DNA of 64,000 nucleotides from assembly GCF_003990915.1 (NCBI RefSeq), contig NZ_BHXQ01000001.1, forward strand, positions 62,001 through 126,000, in the 5' to 3' direction. A program made the position numbers and the translations under genes. The DNA comes from Chryseotalea sanaruensis. Its GTDB lineage: Bacteria > Bacteroidota > Bacteroidia > Cytophagales > Cyclobacteriaceae. Of the stretch, positions 1-7,519 are shown one piece after another. The notes below the pieces were generated by a model that was given only the letters and a program-made list of their open reading frames with translations, had not been told where the DNA came from and made no database searches. How positions within the stretch are numbered: position 1 is the first letter of the stretch; each line of letters starts with the position of its first letter.

Positions 1-2
1 TG

Positions 3-410
3 GATACGCTTAGTCAAAAACAGTCCATTTCCGTTACCGTTATTGATCTAGCAAAGGGGTATGAAAGAAAGTTTCCAAACGATATTGATTTTATCGAAAA
101 ATGTGCAGACCTAGCTTTGGAGTATTATCCGTTTTACACGAATGCACTTCTTCTTAAAGCTGAGATTTTTAAAAAGCGATTTGAAGCCATCATGAAGAAA
201 GAAAACTTGAGTTATCCTTCTCAAGCATTAAGTATTCCAGAGGCAAGAACGCTTTTCAATGAAATGGAAAAGCGATACTATCATATCCATACAATAGGGT
301 ATAGGATGATGCCAAAAGAAATGTACATATCATGGTTAGGTGAGTTGAAAATGCAGAGAGATAGGTATGCCAATAAGGAATTGATGATGAATTTAAAATC
401 AACAAATTAG
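3..410 (+). CDS. C-terminal part of a helical, TPR-like protein (5' end outside window)
   Basis: The reading frame is open from base 3 to a TAG at 408-410, so this is the last 135 residues of a longer gene that begins upstream of the window. The visible part is charged and helical. A segment around DLALEYYPFYTNALLLKAEI looks like one tetratricopeptide-type helix pair, followed by a stretch rich in Met, Tyr and Lys. No catalytic motif is visible. Its stop is separated by only three bases from the start of the RHS/JAMM gene, so the two are probably co-transcribed. From memory, similar TPR-like proteins sit upstream of short RHS genes in Bacteroidota. Function is unknown. Confidence 0.7.
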   Translation, partial: DTLSQKQSISVTVIDLAKGYERKFPNDIDFIEKCADLALEYYPFYTNALLLKAEIFKKRFEAIMKKENLSYPSQALSIPEARTLFNEMEKRYYHIHTIGYRMMPKEMYISWLGELKMQRDRYANKELMMNLKSTN

Positions 411-413
411 TAA

Positions 414-1436
414 ATGAAGACCATAGCATTTTTAATCTGTCTATTCTTCCAAATTTCTACCATCTGTGCTCAACAGCCATTCGAGAAATATGGGTATAAA
501 GTAAAAGTTGCAACTCTGAGTAATGGAAAATTTGTGGAGACTTTTGATCAGGATACATTAGCCCAAATTGGTAGTGTTGTAATAAATAGGCGAACTGGTA
601 AAATTGTTTCTTTTGTAACTTATGATACGACTTATTCAGAGGCAACGCTTCAGCCAGAGCTTATCAGTAGATGGATGTCACCTGATCCATTGGCTGATTT
701 TCGATGGTCGGTTACACCATATAATTTTGTTCAGAATAATCCAGTTAGCAGAATAGATCCCGATGGATTGCTGGATGATTATGCTATGGATACTGAGACA
801 GGAAATATCCAACTAATTAAAAAGACTGATGATAAGCATGATAAGCTAGTAGATGCTAAGGATAATACTACTGTAATCGCAGATAAAGTGGATAAAGGAT
901 TACTGAAAGATGGACAAAACATAAAGGAGAATGGTCTTGAAACGAGTAATGTAAAGGGTGGATTAAAATTAGTAGTGAATATTTCAATGTATACTAACGA
1001 AGAAGTTTCTGGCGCAGTATATAAAAACGGTGATGATAAGTTTTTAAGTGTACAGCCTTATAAAGGGCAAACACTCCAAAAGGATAAGGCCGGAAATGTT
1101 GTTGGAATGAATTCGGGATCATCGATATTTGATTCAAAAAAAACTTTTACTTCTGCGGACGGATCTTTTACTGGTGAGATTTCTTCTTACTTTCATACTC
1201 ATCCTGGTCATCCACAAGGACCAACCTTAGGTTTCCCTAAACCCTCAGATACTGATGAAATTAATGCAATTGATAATAAGGTTTTAAAGAAGATTGATAT
1301 TACTTATTTTATTTACGCAAAGTATAGAACGACATATGGAGGAGCTACATCAAACACTGGTATGTACAAAGTCAAATCCGACAATTCAAAAATAATTTGG
1401 AGGCTATCAGATAAATCATGGGACGATGAAGAATAA
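414..1436 (+). CDS. Secreted short RHS-core protein with C-terminal JAMM/JAB metalloprotease-like toxin domain
   Basis: The 340-residue protein starts with a signal peptide (residues 1-20, hydrophobic IAFLICLFFQISTICAQ). Residues 84-119 form a typical RHS-repeat-associated core, RWMSPDPLAD through NPVSRIDPDG, the junction after which polymorphic toxin tips begin. The tail carries a JAMM-type zinc site: HTHP with His261 and His263, then Ser278 and Asp281, and a possible upstream Glu at 196/197. The loop between the second His and the Ser is longer than in canonical JAMM proteases. JAB domains are known as toxin tips in polymorphic toxins, where isopeptidase or peptidase activity is assumed. 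The large YD-repeat shell of a normal RHS protein is absent, so this is a stand-alone core plus tip with its own export signal. The next gene overlaps its end by 11 bases. Confidence 0.8.
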   Translation: MKTIAFLICLFFQISTICAQQPFEKYGYKVKVATLSNGKFVETFDQDTLAQIGSVVINRRTGKIVSFVTYDTTYSEATLQPELISRWMSPDPLADFRWSVTPYNFVQNNPVSRIDPDGLLDDYAMDTETGNIQLIKKTDDKHDKLVDAKDNTTVIADKVDKGLLKDGQNIKENGLETSNVKGGLKLVVNISMYTNEEVSGAVYKNGDDKFLSVQPYKGQTLQKDKAGNVVGMNSGSSIFDSKKTFTSADGSFTGEISSYFHTHPGHPQGPTLGFPKPSDTDEINAIDNKVLKKIDITYFIYAKYRTTYGGATSNTGMYKVKSDNSKIIWRLSDKSWDDEE

Positions 1437-1959
1437 AATGATTTTAGGTATGAAAAAAAATGAATGGTTTATTGCTTTAGTTGTTTTTTTAGTTTGTGGT
1501 ATTATAGCATGTTCAAGTAGTACTGAATCACAAGCATTGACGAAATCTAAAAAGTTTCGTGTAACAGAATTAGAGGTAGAGCAATTATTGAAGCTATTTG
1601 ATGTTCAATTAAATTCTGAATCCAACTTTCATATTTTCTATTCTGAGTATCTAAATGATAGCTCTGCAATACTTCGAGTTTATTTCAGTAATCACCTTGC
1701 TAATGAAAAGCTTGGTGTATGTGATGCATTTAGATTTGAGCAGAGTCATATTTTTCTTTATGACTCTATCAACTGCAAAGTTGACATGCCAGATAGCTTG
1801 ACAACTTCAAACACTAATGCGCCATTTATGAACGATGCGCTATTTTGGCAAGTGCTCGCTAAGCGAAGAGGTGGGGATATGCAATATTTCAGAATTAGCT
1901 CTTTTGAAAGTTATGATGATGAAGAGGATTTAGATTTTGAGGATGATCTGATTCACTAA
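1426..1959 (+). CDS. Small lipoprotein, candidate immunity partner of the RHS/JAMM protein
   Basis: The 177-residue product has a lipoprotein signal: hydrophobic stretch at residues 14-28 and a lipobox GIIAC with Cys29, followed by Ser/Thr. The ATG at 1426 overlaps the end of the RHS/JAMM gene by 11 bases. The ATG at 1450 (MKKNEW) gives a more usual signal-peptide length and is an equally good start. The mature part has no recognisable domain and ends in a very acidic tail (YDDEEDLDFEDDLIH). Toxin genes with RHS cores are commonly followed by an immunity gene. A periplasm-facing lipoprotein would suit a toxin delivered to the periplasm, but that is inference from position only. Confidence 0.7.
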   Translation: MKNKMILGMKKNEWFIALVVFLVCGIIACSSSTESQALTKSKKFRVTELEVEQLLKLFDVQLNSESNFHIFYSEYLNDSSAILRVYFSNHLANEKLGVCDAFRFEQSHIFLYDSINCKVDMPDSLTTSNTNAPFMNDALFWQVLAKRRGGDMQYFRISSFESYDDEEDLDFEDDLIH

Positions 1960-2302
1960 ATATATCATTTGCTCGCTATTATTGTTAACATGGCATGAGT
2001 TTTCCTTTGGCCAGGAATCTCCATATAAAATTGAGAAATTAGAAAAAGTCAAAAGCTACTACGTTATTTATGCTAGTAAGAATGATACCACTTTCAAGAT
2101 TATTTCCAAACGAGAACCAGTCAGTAATTGCAATAAAATTAAAAGAAGCAATAGCTACAATCTTAAATTTAGTGAAGTGATACTTCAAGGTGGTTCTCAA
2201 GTAAAGTGTTTTAACTTTCCCGATACGACGGTTATCTGCAAGGATGACGATTTCGGTTTATATGTGGCGACTAACTTAAGGGGCTTGTGTCTTGTGGAAT
2301 AG
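1943..2302 (+). pseudogene. Small exported-protein gene with in-frame stop at codon 3
   Basis: Reading from the ATG at 1943 gives Met-Ile-stop (TGA, 1949-1951) and then an open frame to 2302. The residues right after the stop, FTKYIICSLLLLTWHEFSFGQ in two pieces, make a complete signal peptide ending at Gly-Gln. The ATG would overlap the previous gene by 17 bases, matching the overlap style of the genes before it. No ATG or GTG lies between the stop and the hydrophobic core. The first usable codon is TTG at 1982, which would remove half of the signal. A single-base change (CGA or TGG to TGA) would explain this. The mature part, about 95 residues, is Lys/Cys-containing and of unknown function. 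A sequencing error or a rare ATT/ATC start is the alternative. Confidence 0.6.
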
Positions 2303-2394
2303 CTACCAAACTTAGAAGTCTGTATATAGGATGCATATGCTCAATTTTGAATTTTGCTTTATGATCATGTAAAAAGAAACCTTGCTTAATAGCT

Positions 2395-3240
2395 ATGAAA
2401 AGAAAGAGAATAGTTGAATCAGAAGTTATTTCAAAAGTTATAAATAATTTCGTGATACCAGTTATCGTTGTTAGTTATGCTTCTTACTTAGTTAGCAGGA
2501 TTAACAACCTATTAATTTATGATTATATAATAGCTGTATTGGTTATTATTTTATCAGTTCTGATTATAGCTTATCAAAAAGCCTTAGATCGCTGGTATGA
2601 AAGATTGATTCTGAATAGCCGAAATATAAACTCAGGTGTCGTTTTAGACTTTATAAAAATTACTGTTGAATATTTAGATGATAAGGGGAAACGGGTATCT
2701 ATTCGGAGACATGATTTTGTTTCGAACTTCATATCGACAGAAGCAGACATTCGACCTGTTGAGTTAAAATCCGATGGGAAAATATCAAATGTGTCTACGA
2801 TTCATTGTAACTATAGATTTTCCAATAACAGTTTTTTGAAGTTTTTTTATGATAAGAGACAGAGAAAAAATGGAAATGATTTGCATGTGTATTGTTCTTG
2901 TATAATAGAAGACGGCTTTATAAATGACACAAAAGAGTACTGGATTATTAAAGGGATTAATTATTGCAAATTTTATAGATTAGAAATAGTAATTCCTGAT
3001 AGAGAAGTTAAAGGAGTAGATATGTTTTGGAGAGAGAAGGACGATGAACTGGAGGCTCATGAAAATGATCGCTCAGAAGTTCTAGAAAGAGAGAATAAAA
3101 GACCATGGCAACGGGTCGTAGATAGCAGGATCTTACTTACCCAAGCTTGCGGTAGATCAATAATATACACTTACGTACCTTCTCTTTTGCCAACAGAAGA
3201 ATTCAAGCTTGAATGGGAGCTAGGCAAAAGTATAGCATGA
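2395..3240 (+). CDS. Two-TM membrane protein with beta-rich cytoplasmic domain, unknown function
   Basis: The 281-residue protein has two adjacent hydrophobic segments (about residues 17-35 and 41-61) and then roughly 210 residues predicted by eye to be beta-strand rich, ending with charged helices around DMFWREKDDELEAHENDRSE. The positively charged stretch after the second segment (QKALDRWYERLILNSR) puts the large domain in the cytoplasm by the positive-inside rule. The layout of two TMs plus a beta-rich domain resembles S-2TM-beta (Cap15-type) effectors of CBASS anti-phage systems, but no cyclase or E1/E2 gene is nearby in the visible sequence, so I do not assign that function. It is separated from the RHS cluster by about 90 bases and may be its own unit. 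Confidence 0.65.
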   Translation: MKRKRIVESEVISKVINNFVIPVIVVSYASYLVSRINNLLIYDYIIAVLVIILSVLIIAYQKALDRWYERLILNSRNINSGVVLDFIKITVEYLDDKGKRVSIRRHDFVSNFISTEADIRPVELKSDGKISNVSTIHCNYRFSNNSFLKFFYDKRQRKNGNDLHVYCSCIIEDGFINDTKEYWIIKGINYCKFYRLEIVIPDREVKGVDMFWREKDDELEAHENDRSEVLERENKRPWQRVVDSRILLTQACGRSIIYTYVPSLLPTEEFKLEWELGKSIA

Positions 3241-3282
3241 TCGTTAGACCTGCTGAGATAGTAAGTTATATCTATAGGGTAT

Positions 3283-3435
3283 TTATGAAGTAGTGCCGCC
3301 GCCGAGTTTCATTTTATTCACCATGGTTTGGTCGTCGTTGATAGACATAGAAATACACTTAGCATTTTGAGAAGTCAAGTCTAAAAAGTAATGTATCATT
3401 TCACGCCAATATAAGCTCATAAGTTCAATTTTCAT
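3283..3435 (-). CDS. Possible 50-residue small ORF ending in Leu-Gly-Gly-Gly-Thr-Thr-Ser
   Basis: The frame runs from ATG (3433-3435) to TAA (3283-3285) on the minus strand. The product begins MKIELMSLYWREMIHYFLDL, is amphipathic, and ends KMKLGGGTTS. It fills most of the gap between the two-TM gene and the 128-residue gene downstream of the relaxase. A Gly-Gly near the C-terminus occurs in leader-type precursor peptides, but only three residues would remain after cleavage and no export or modification gene is visible beside it. It could equally be a chance frame or the remnant of a longer gene. Confidence 0.25.
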   Translation of the reverse strand: MKIELMSLYWREMIHYFLDLTSQNAKCISMSINDDQTMVNKMKLGGGTTS

Positions 3436-3478
3436 AATCTTTTACTATTTAATATTAATACAATTGTGAAGCCAAAAG

Positions 3479-3865
3479 TCACCGATTTTCTGCCAAAATC
3501 TCTGAAATTCTAGCTTTTTCGCCATTTATAGCTGTATATCGTGGATCTTGCTTTCGAAGGGTTTTGGCTGTTTGACCTGTCAGACTGACAAATAGTTCCT
3601 GAAGTCCATGTCCTTTTATAGTTATCTGGTGGGTTGTGAACGTTAAAAAAAGAGTAGTGGTTTCCCCCGCTTCAGTTATTTCCCCAGACACCAGATAAGC
3701 GTAGTTTAGGAAAAGTTCCCGTCCGTCAGGCCATGCGAATGTGACCATACGCGCGTTTCCTGGCATATCGTAAAATGCGTGTTCAGTTTCATTGGTTACG
3801 GTCTCTTTCTGCCCAATGTCATTATTCCGCAGCTCTTCATACTTATCTTTATATTTCTGGCTCAT
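3479..3865 (-). CDS. Conserved-looking small protein overlapping the relaxase gene end
   Basis: The 128-residue protein has no signal peptide or TM segment. The middle (HAFYDMPGNARMVTFAWPDG and the following stretch) alternates polar and hydrophobic residues like a compact beta sheet, and the C-terminus is helical and charged. Its ATG lies inside the 3' end of the relaxase gene (17-base overlap), which implies translational coupling and a role in the element's DNA-transfer module. I do not recognise the family. Base composition follows the relaxase more than the AT-rich genes to the left. Confidence 0.7.
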   Translation of the reverse strand: MSQKYKDKYEELRNNDIGQKETVTNETEHAFYDMPGNARMVTFAWPDGRELFLNYAYLVSGEITEAGETTTLFLTFTTHQITIKGHGLQELFVSLTGQTAKTLRKQDPRYTAINGEKARISEILAENR

Positions 3866-6581
3866 AGGTATCTCTCTTTAGGGTTGGTATGTTTTCTATT
3901 GATTTTTGTTTCGGTGTACTGGGGGTATTGTGGTTCATTGCTTCGCGGCTAAGGCGTTCGGCTATATCGCGCGTTAGGTCTTTTCGGCTGGTGAGTTCAA
4001 TGGCCGATTGTCGGTCGCCAATTTCATTTGCGTATTCCATCAAGGCTTGTTTGTCGTCCGTGTAGATATGGGCTTTGTCACGACCACGTGAAACGGATAC
4101 ATAAAACTGTTTTAGGTCGGTTGCAGGAAACGTGCCGGAGGGTTGCGAAATAAAAACCTCATCTACTGTTTTTCCTTGTGAAGCATGTGACGTGATACAA
4201 TGCGCATGCGCGATATGTCCGTAATCAGGTGGCAGTATGTAATCAATTTTACTAATCGGGTTGCGGACTTTTATATTTCCTTTTTTAGTGACAGATAGAA
4301 CCTCTACGATTTGGCCGTTATTCAACCGTCTTTCGTTCGTATCAAAACCGTTTCGTGTTACGCGAATTTTATCACCCTTCGATAAGTTTATTGTCGATTT
4401 CTGATAGACTTCGAAATTCTTGTGATCATTGATGGAGAGGGATGATATTTCAGCTTGGTCATTTAGTATTTCCAGATAGTGTCCTTTTACTTGCTTAACC
4501 GCCCAGGCAGTGCCGCGCTTGATGCCTTTCATGTTTTGCGTCATGTAAAGGATGTGATCTTGTTTGTAATTGCGCGGATCTTCCTTCTCCGCCTTGGTCA
4601 TGTTTAGATTGATATAGCGCGGTAGTGTCACTTCTTTCTTGCCGATCATTTTTTCAGTGCGGAGCTTGGTACGGATAGCATCCGTCACCGCATCACCTTG
4701 TTTATGCGTGGGCGAGATAATCAGTGCCGACTTGCCTTTCTTGATTGTTGCAAAATAATCCTCCACCAATGTATCATTCGGTTTTAGTGGATCGATTGTC
4801 TTGATCGCGTTGATGGCTTCGAGTTTTTCAAAGGCTTGTTTGATCTTGCCATCGGACAGGGCTTGCACCGCTTCGCGATACTCAACATTCTTTTGCCGAT
4901 AGATGCGGCTCACTTCAGCCGACTTAATGCCGGCCACGGTGTTGAGTATGCGCAACGCATCACCCCGAATAACACTTGCATGTTGACGCGTGTCACCGCT
5001 TAAAATCAGACGCGCATTTTTCTGAGTTGCAAGGTCGAGCAGGGCGGTCATATCTTTTGTGCCGAGCAAGCCAGCTTCATCAACCCATAGCACTTGACCA
5101 GTGAGATTTTTTTGAAGTTCCTTGTCATGCAAGAGATGGGCAACGGTAGTTGCGTCCTTAAACCCTTCTTCGCGTAACACACCACGCGAAGCCTGAGAGG
5201 TGGGGGCGACAAGCGTGACATGCTTGTTAACCTTTTCCATAAGTGACACGGCCTCTTTCATTAACGTGGTCTTGCCTGTTCCCGCACGACCTCGGATGAT
5301 CGACACACGATTGGGGGTCATGAGCACATGACGCACCGCCTCAAACTGTTCCCCCTTTAGACCAATAGAGGGTTCGTTGAGGTACAAAGGCCGTAGCTTG
5401 CCCTTGCCTTGGTTGGCTAGGTCAACCATGCGCTTTTCTTCTGCCAGCACTGCACGGGTCGTAGAAACGGTTCTGGAGCCCTCCTGTATATGGATTAGCC
5501 GTTGGTCGGCCTCGAAGGCCTTGGTGATGTCGTCAAGGGCTACAGGCGAGCCTAGGGCGTGGCGATAGCCTGTCTCTAGGATACGTCTATCCTGCATGAC
5601 AGAGGCACGTTCAAACCGATGGTCGAGTGCATGATTAACACATTGCTCCGGTGTTAACGAATCTGGTTCACGTGCTTTGTTAAAGCGGACGATATGATCA
5701 GGGCTATTAAGACCCGCTTGTTTGATCTGGTCTTTCCAATGGTCTTTGAGTTCGGACATGGTAAAGCCCTTCACCTTCTTCGCGCGTGTGCGCGCTCCGA
5801 GCGCATCAAGCTCTTTGGCATCGGTGATGCCTTTCTCTTTTGCCACGCGTCCGATTTCATCGGTGCGCTTGGAAAACATATCGATCACGTTTTGCGGTAC
5901 ACCATCGATTTCAAAAAACTTATCGGTCTTGCGCACGTGGTAACCAAGTTCCACTAATCGATCCGCAAGGCGTTTGTGAAACCGCGCTTCGTAATACGGC
6001 ATGTCACGCTTGATATCACCAAACTGACCTGCCTTGAATTGTTGTTCCTTTTGATCCCATGTCGCATTGAACACAAAACAATGCGCGTGAAGATGCGGGT
6101 CGGGAACAGCAGCATCAACGGGACGTGCCGTTTGATGGACGAACTCCGCCCACACGAGTTCGCCTGTTTCGCGGTCGGCATATTGCCCACCTTTGCGAAT
6201 GCGTGTTTTGCTATCGCGTTCAATGTCGTGCATTGTTTCCTGTACTGCCGTTTGAAACGCGCTCAGGATATGATCGTCTTTGGACAATGCATGCAGAACA
6301 GAAACAGATTTGGGACAGTGAAAATTAATATCATAACCAACGCGTCTTTGATCAATCGTGCGTGGTGTAAGAGGTTCGTTCGTTAACGGGTTGATATTTT
6401 CACACAAGGCATAGAAGGTCTCTTTGTCCGCTTCAGGCGTTAATCCCAGACGCGCAGCAACGCGCCCCTGAAACCGACCGGGCAGTTCCTGATCATTCAG
6501 GTAATAGTCCGATTTCAGGAGAGCGTCATTAAAGTAGGCCTTTGCATGGCCTGCGGATGTGCTTTGTATCATGCGTATCAT
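3849..6581 (-). CDS. MobF-family conjugative relaxase/helicase (TrwC/TraI type)
   Basis: The enzyme nicks one strand at oriT, stays covalently attached to the 5' end, and unwinds the DNA for transfer. The 910-residue length fits TrwC-like proteins. The N-terminal relaxase domain shows the paired tyrosines (DYYLND, near residues 26-27) and the three-histidine metal site PDPHLHAHCF. The helicase half is RecD/TraI-like: Walker A GRAGTGKTT, Walker B VLWVDEAGLL, the motif LILSGDTRQHASVIRGD, and C-terminal motifs ITSHASQGKTVDE and YVSVSRGRDKAHIY. Two starts are possible: ATG at 6581 or at 6572, the latter giving MIQSTSAG, which looks more like other MobF starts. G+C is clearly higher than in flanking genes. 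MobF relaxases are best known from Proteobacteria, so this may be a transfer across phyla. The upstream 180 bases hold repeats that could be oriT. Confidence 0.93.
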   Translation of the reverse strand: MIRMIQSTSAGHAKAYFNDALLKSDYYLNDQELPGRFQGRVAARLGLTPEADKETFYALCENINPLTNEPLTPRTIDQRRVGYDINFHCPKSVSVLHALSKDDHILSAFQTAVQETMHDIERDSKTRIRKGGQYADRETGELVWAEFVHQTARPVDAAVPDPHLHAHCFVFNATWDQKEQQFKAGQFGDIKRDMPYYEARFHKRLADRLVELGYHVRKTDKFFEIDGVPQNVIDMFSKRTDEIGRVAKEKGITDAKELDALGARTRAKKVKGFTMSELKDHWKDQIKQAGLNSPDHIVRFNKAREPDSLTPEQCVNHALDHRFERASVMQDRRILETGYRHALGSPVALDDITKAFEADQRLIHIQEGSRTVSTTRAVLAEEKRMVDLANQGKGKLRPLYLNEPSIGLKGEQFEAVRHVLMTPNRVSIIRGRAGTGKTTLMKEAVSLMEKVNKHVTLVAPTSQASRGVLREEGFKDATTVAHLLHDKELQKNLTGQVLWVDEAGLLGTKDMTALLDLATQKNARLILSGDTRQHASVIRGDALRILNTVAGIKSAEVSRIYRQKNVEYREAVQALSDGKIKQAFEKLEAINAIKTIDPLKPNDTLVEDYFATIKKGKSALIISPTHKQGDAVTDAIRTKLRTEKMIGKKEVTLPRYINLNMTKAEKEDPRNYKQDHILYMTQNMKGIKRGTAWAVKQVKGHYLEILNDQAEISSLSINDHKNFEVYQKSTINLSKGDKIRVTRNGFDTNERRLNNGQIVEVLSVTKKGNIKVRNPISKIDYILPPDYGHIAHAHCITSHASQGKTVDEVFISQPSGTFPATDLKQFYVSVSRGRDKAHIYTDDKQALMEYANEIGDRQSAIELTSRKDLTRDIAERLSREAMNHNTPSTPKQKSIENIPTLKRDTYEPEI

Positions 6582-6669
6582 GGCGCATGGGGTTATAGGT
6601 CAGAATCACAAAACTGCGGGTCAAAAAGTGCATGCATTAGAAAGTATGCATCATGGATAAAACGCTTAC

Positions 6670-6750
6670 CCTAAGCACTGCTTTTGGTCATACCTAAGCA
6701 CTGCTTTTTCGTTAAAGAAAACCCATCAGACATCTCCCCTAAGCACTGCT
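6670..6750. repeat. Three iteron-like direct repeats CCTAAGCACTGCT; candidate oriT or replication/control region
   Basis: The 13-base sequence CCTAAGCACTGCT occurs exactly at 6670-6682, 6693-6705 and 6738-6750. Start-to-start distances are 23 and 45, close to one and two times 22.5 bases, so the sites lie on about the same helix face. The last copy runs into CTTAGGTGCTT (6751-6761), which forms an overlapping inverted repeat with it. ATGCAT is also repeated just upstream (around 6632-6652). The block lies between the relaxase start and the neighbouring membrane-protein stop, where MobF elements often place oriT. Binding by the relaxase or an accessory protein is inference. Confidence 0.6.
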
Positions 6751-6760
6751 CTTAGGTGCT

Positions 6761-7507
6761 TCAGCTTGCTTCGAAAACATCATCGTTCTTGGCTATACCG
6801 GTATCGTCTACTCTTTCTCTAACCGCACCATCCGGAGTCGCCTTAACCTTATCGACATAAGTCTCAAACTTTTGATTATTGAACAGTCGCTCCTCAATTG
6901 TGTCGAGCGTTCTATGATGTCCTATTTTATATTGCAATCTGGAATTCCAGGAATAAAGGATGCTGCATAAAACAAGTAGCATTCCTAACGATTGTCCGAA
7001 GATTATTAATGCAATACCGATAACGAAAAAGAAAGCTGGTTCGGAAAGTGTTTCAATAGTCTTGATATTAGGCTCACCGAACGTTTTATTCTTTAAAAAT
7101 CGAGGGTGAATATCACCGGCATATAAACTATCTGTTTCAAAGTCGTACTCGTTTGATCGGCGCCTAGTTTCTTCATGACGTTTGTAGGCGACTATGAGGA
7201 ATGCAATAGTAAAAACATACCACGTAGCATATGACCAAAAGAAATCAGGCCATTGAATCGGTTGTAATCGGAACTTTGGGATAAAGAAAATTCTTGGGAA
7301 GTAAAGAATAAACAATGGTAAAACCGCTAGAACTAATGTTGCCTTAATCGCTGACCAGAAGGTAAAATAGCGTTCCCCAAAATTTTTTCTTATAAACACC
7401 TCCAAAATCAATTTGGGCATGGCAGTCGAATCAATGTATTTGGCAAGCTGGTTACGATCTATTTCAGATCGCTGGATTGGAGCCGAGTTGTATATAGTTT
7501 TTTTCAT
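6761..7507 (-). CDS. Polytopic membrane protein next to the coupling ATPase
   Basis: The 248-residue protein has about four hydrophobic segments, two near residues 52-75 and 89-107 and two close together near 160-190. Both ends are charged and probably cytoplasmic. It follows the VirD4-like gene with a 12-base gap in the same direction, so the two are co-transcribed. Coupling proteins usually carry their own N-terminal TM pair, but the neighbour here lacks one. This protein may supply the membrane anchor in trans. That is inference from position and topology. No known family is recognised. The stop codon lies immediately after the last iteron-like repeat region. Confidence 0.7.
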   Translation of the reverse strand: MKKTIYNSAPIQRSEIDRNQLAKYIDSTAMPKLILEVFIRKNFGERYFTFWSAIKATLVLAVLPLFILYFPRIFFIPKFRLQPIQWPDFFWSYATWYVFTIAFLIVAYKRHEETRRRSNEYDFETDSLYAGDIHPRFLKNKTFGEPNIKTIETLSEPAFFFVIGIALIIFGQSLGMLLVLCSILYSWNSRLQYKIGHHRTLDTIEERLFNNQKFETYVDKVKATPDGAVRERVDDTGIAKNDDVFEAS

Positions 7508-7519
7508 TGTTATGGTTTG

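Noticed and set aside
5377..6386. Several + strand ORFs of 60-136 residues opposite the relaxase gene
   Set aside because: They lie entirely within the well-supported MobF gene. Their length comes from the higher G+C of that gene, and no domain or signal is seen.
6670..6750. CRISPR array
   Set aside because: Only three 13-base repeats with unequal spacers are present and no cas genes are seen. An iteron-like block fits better.
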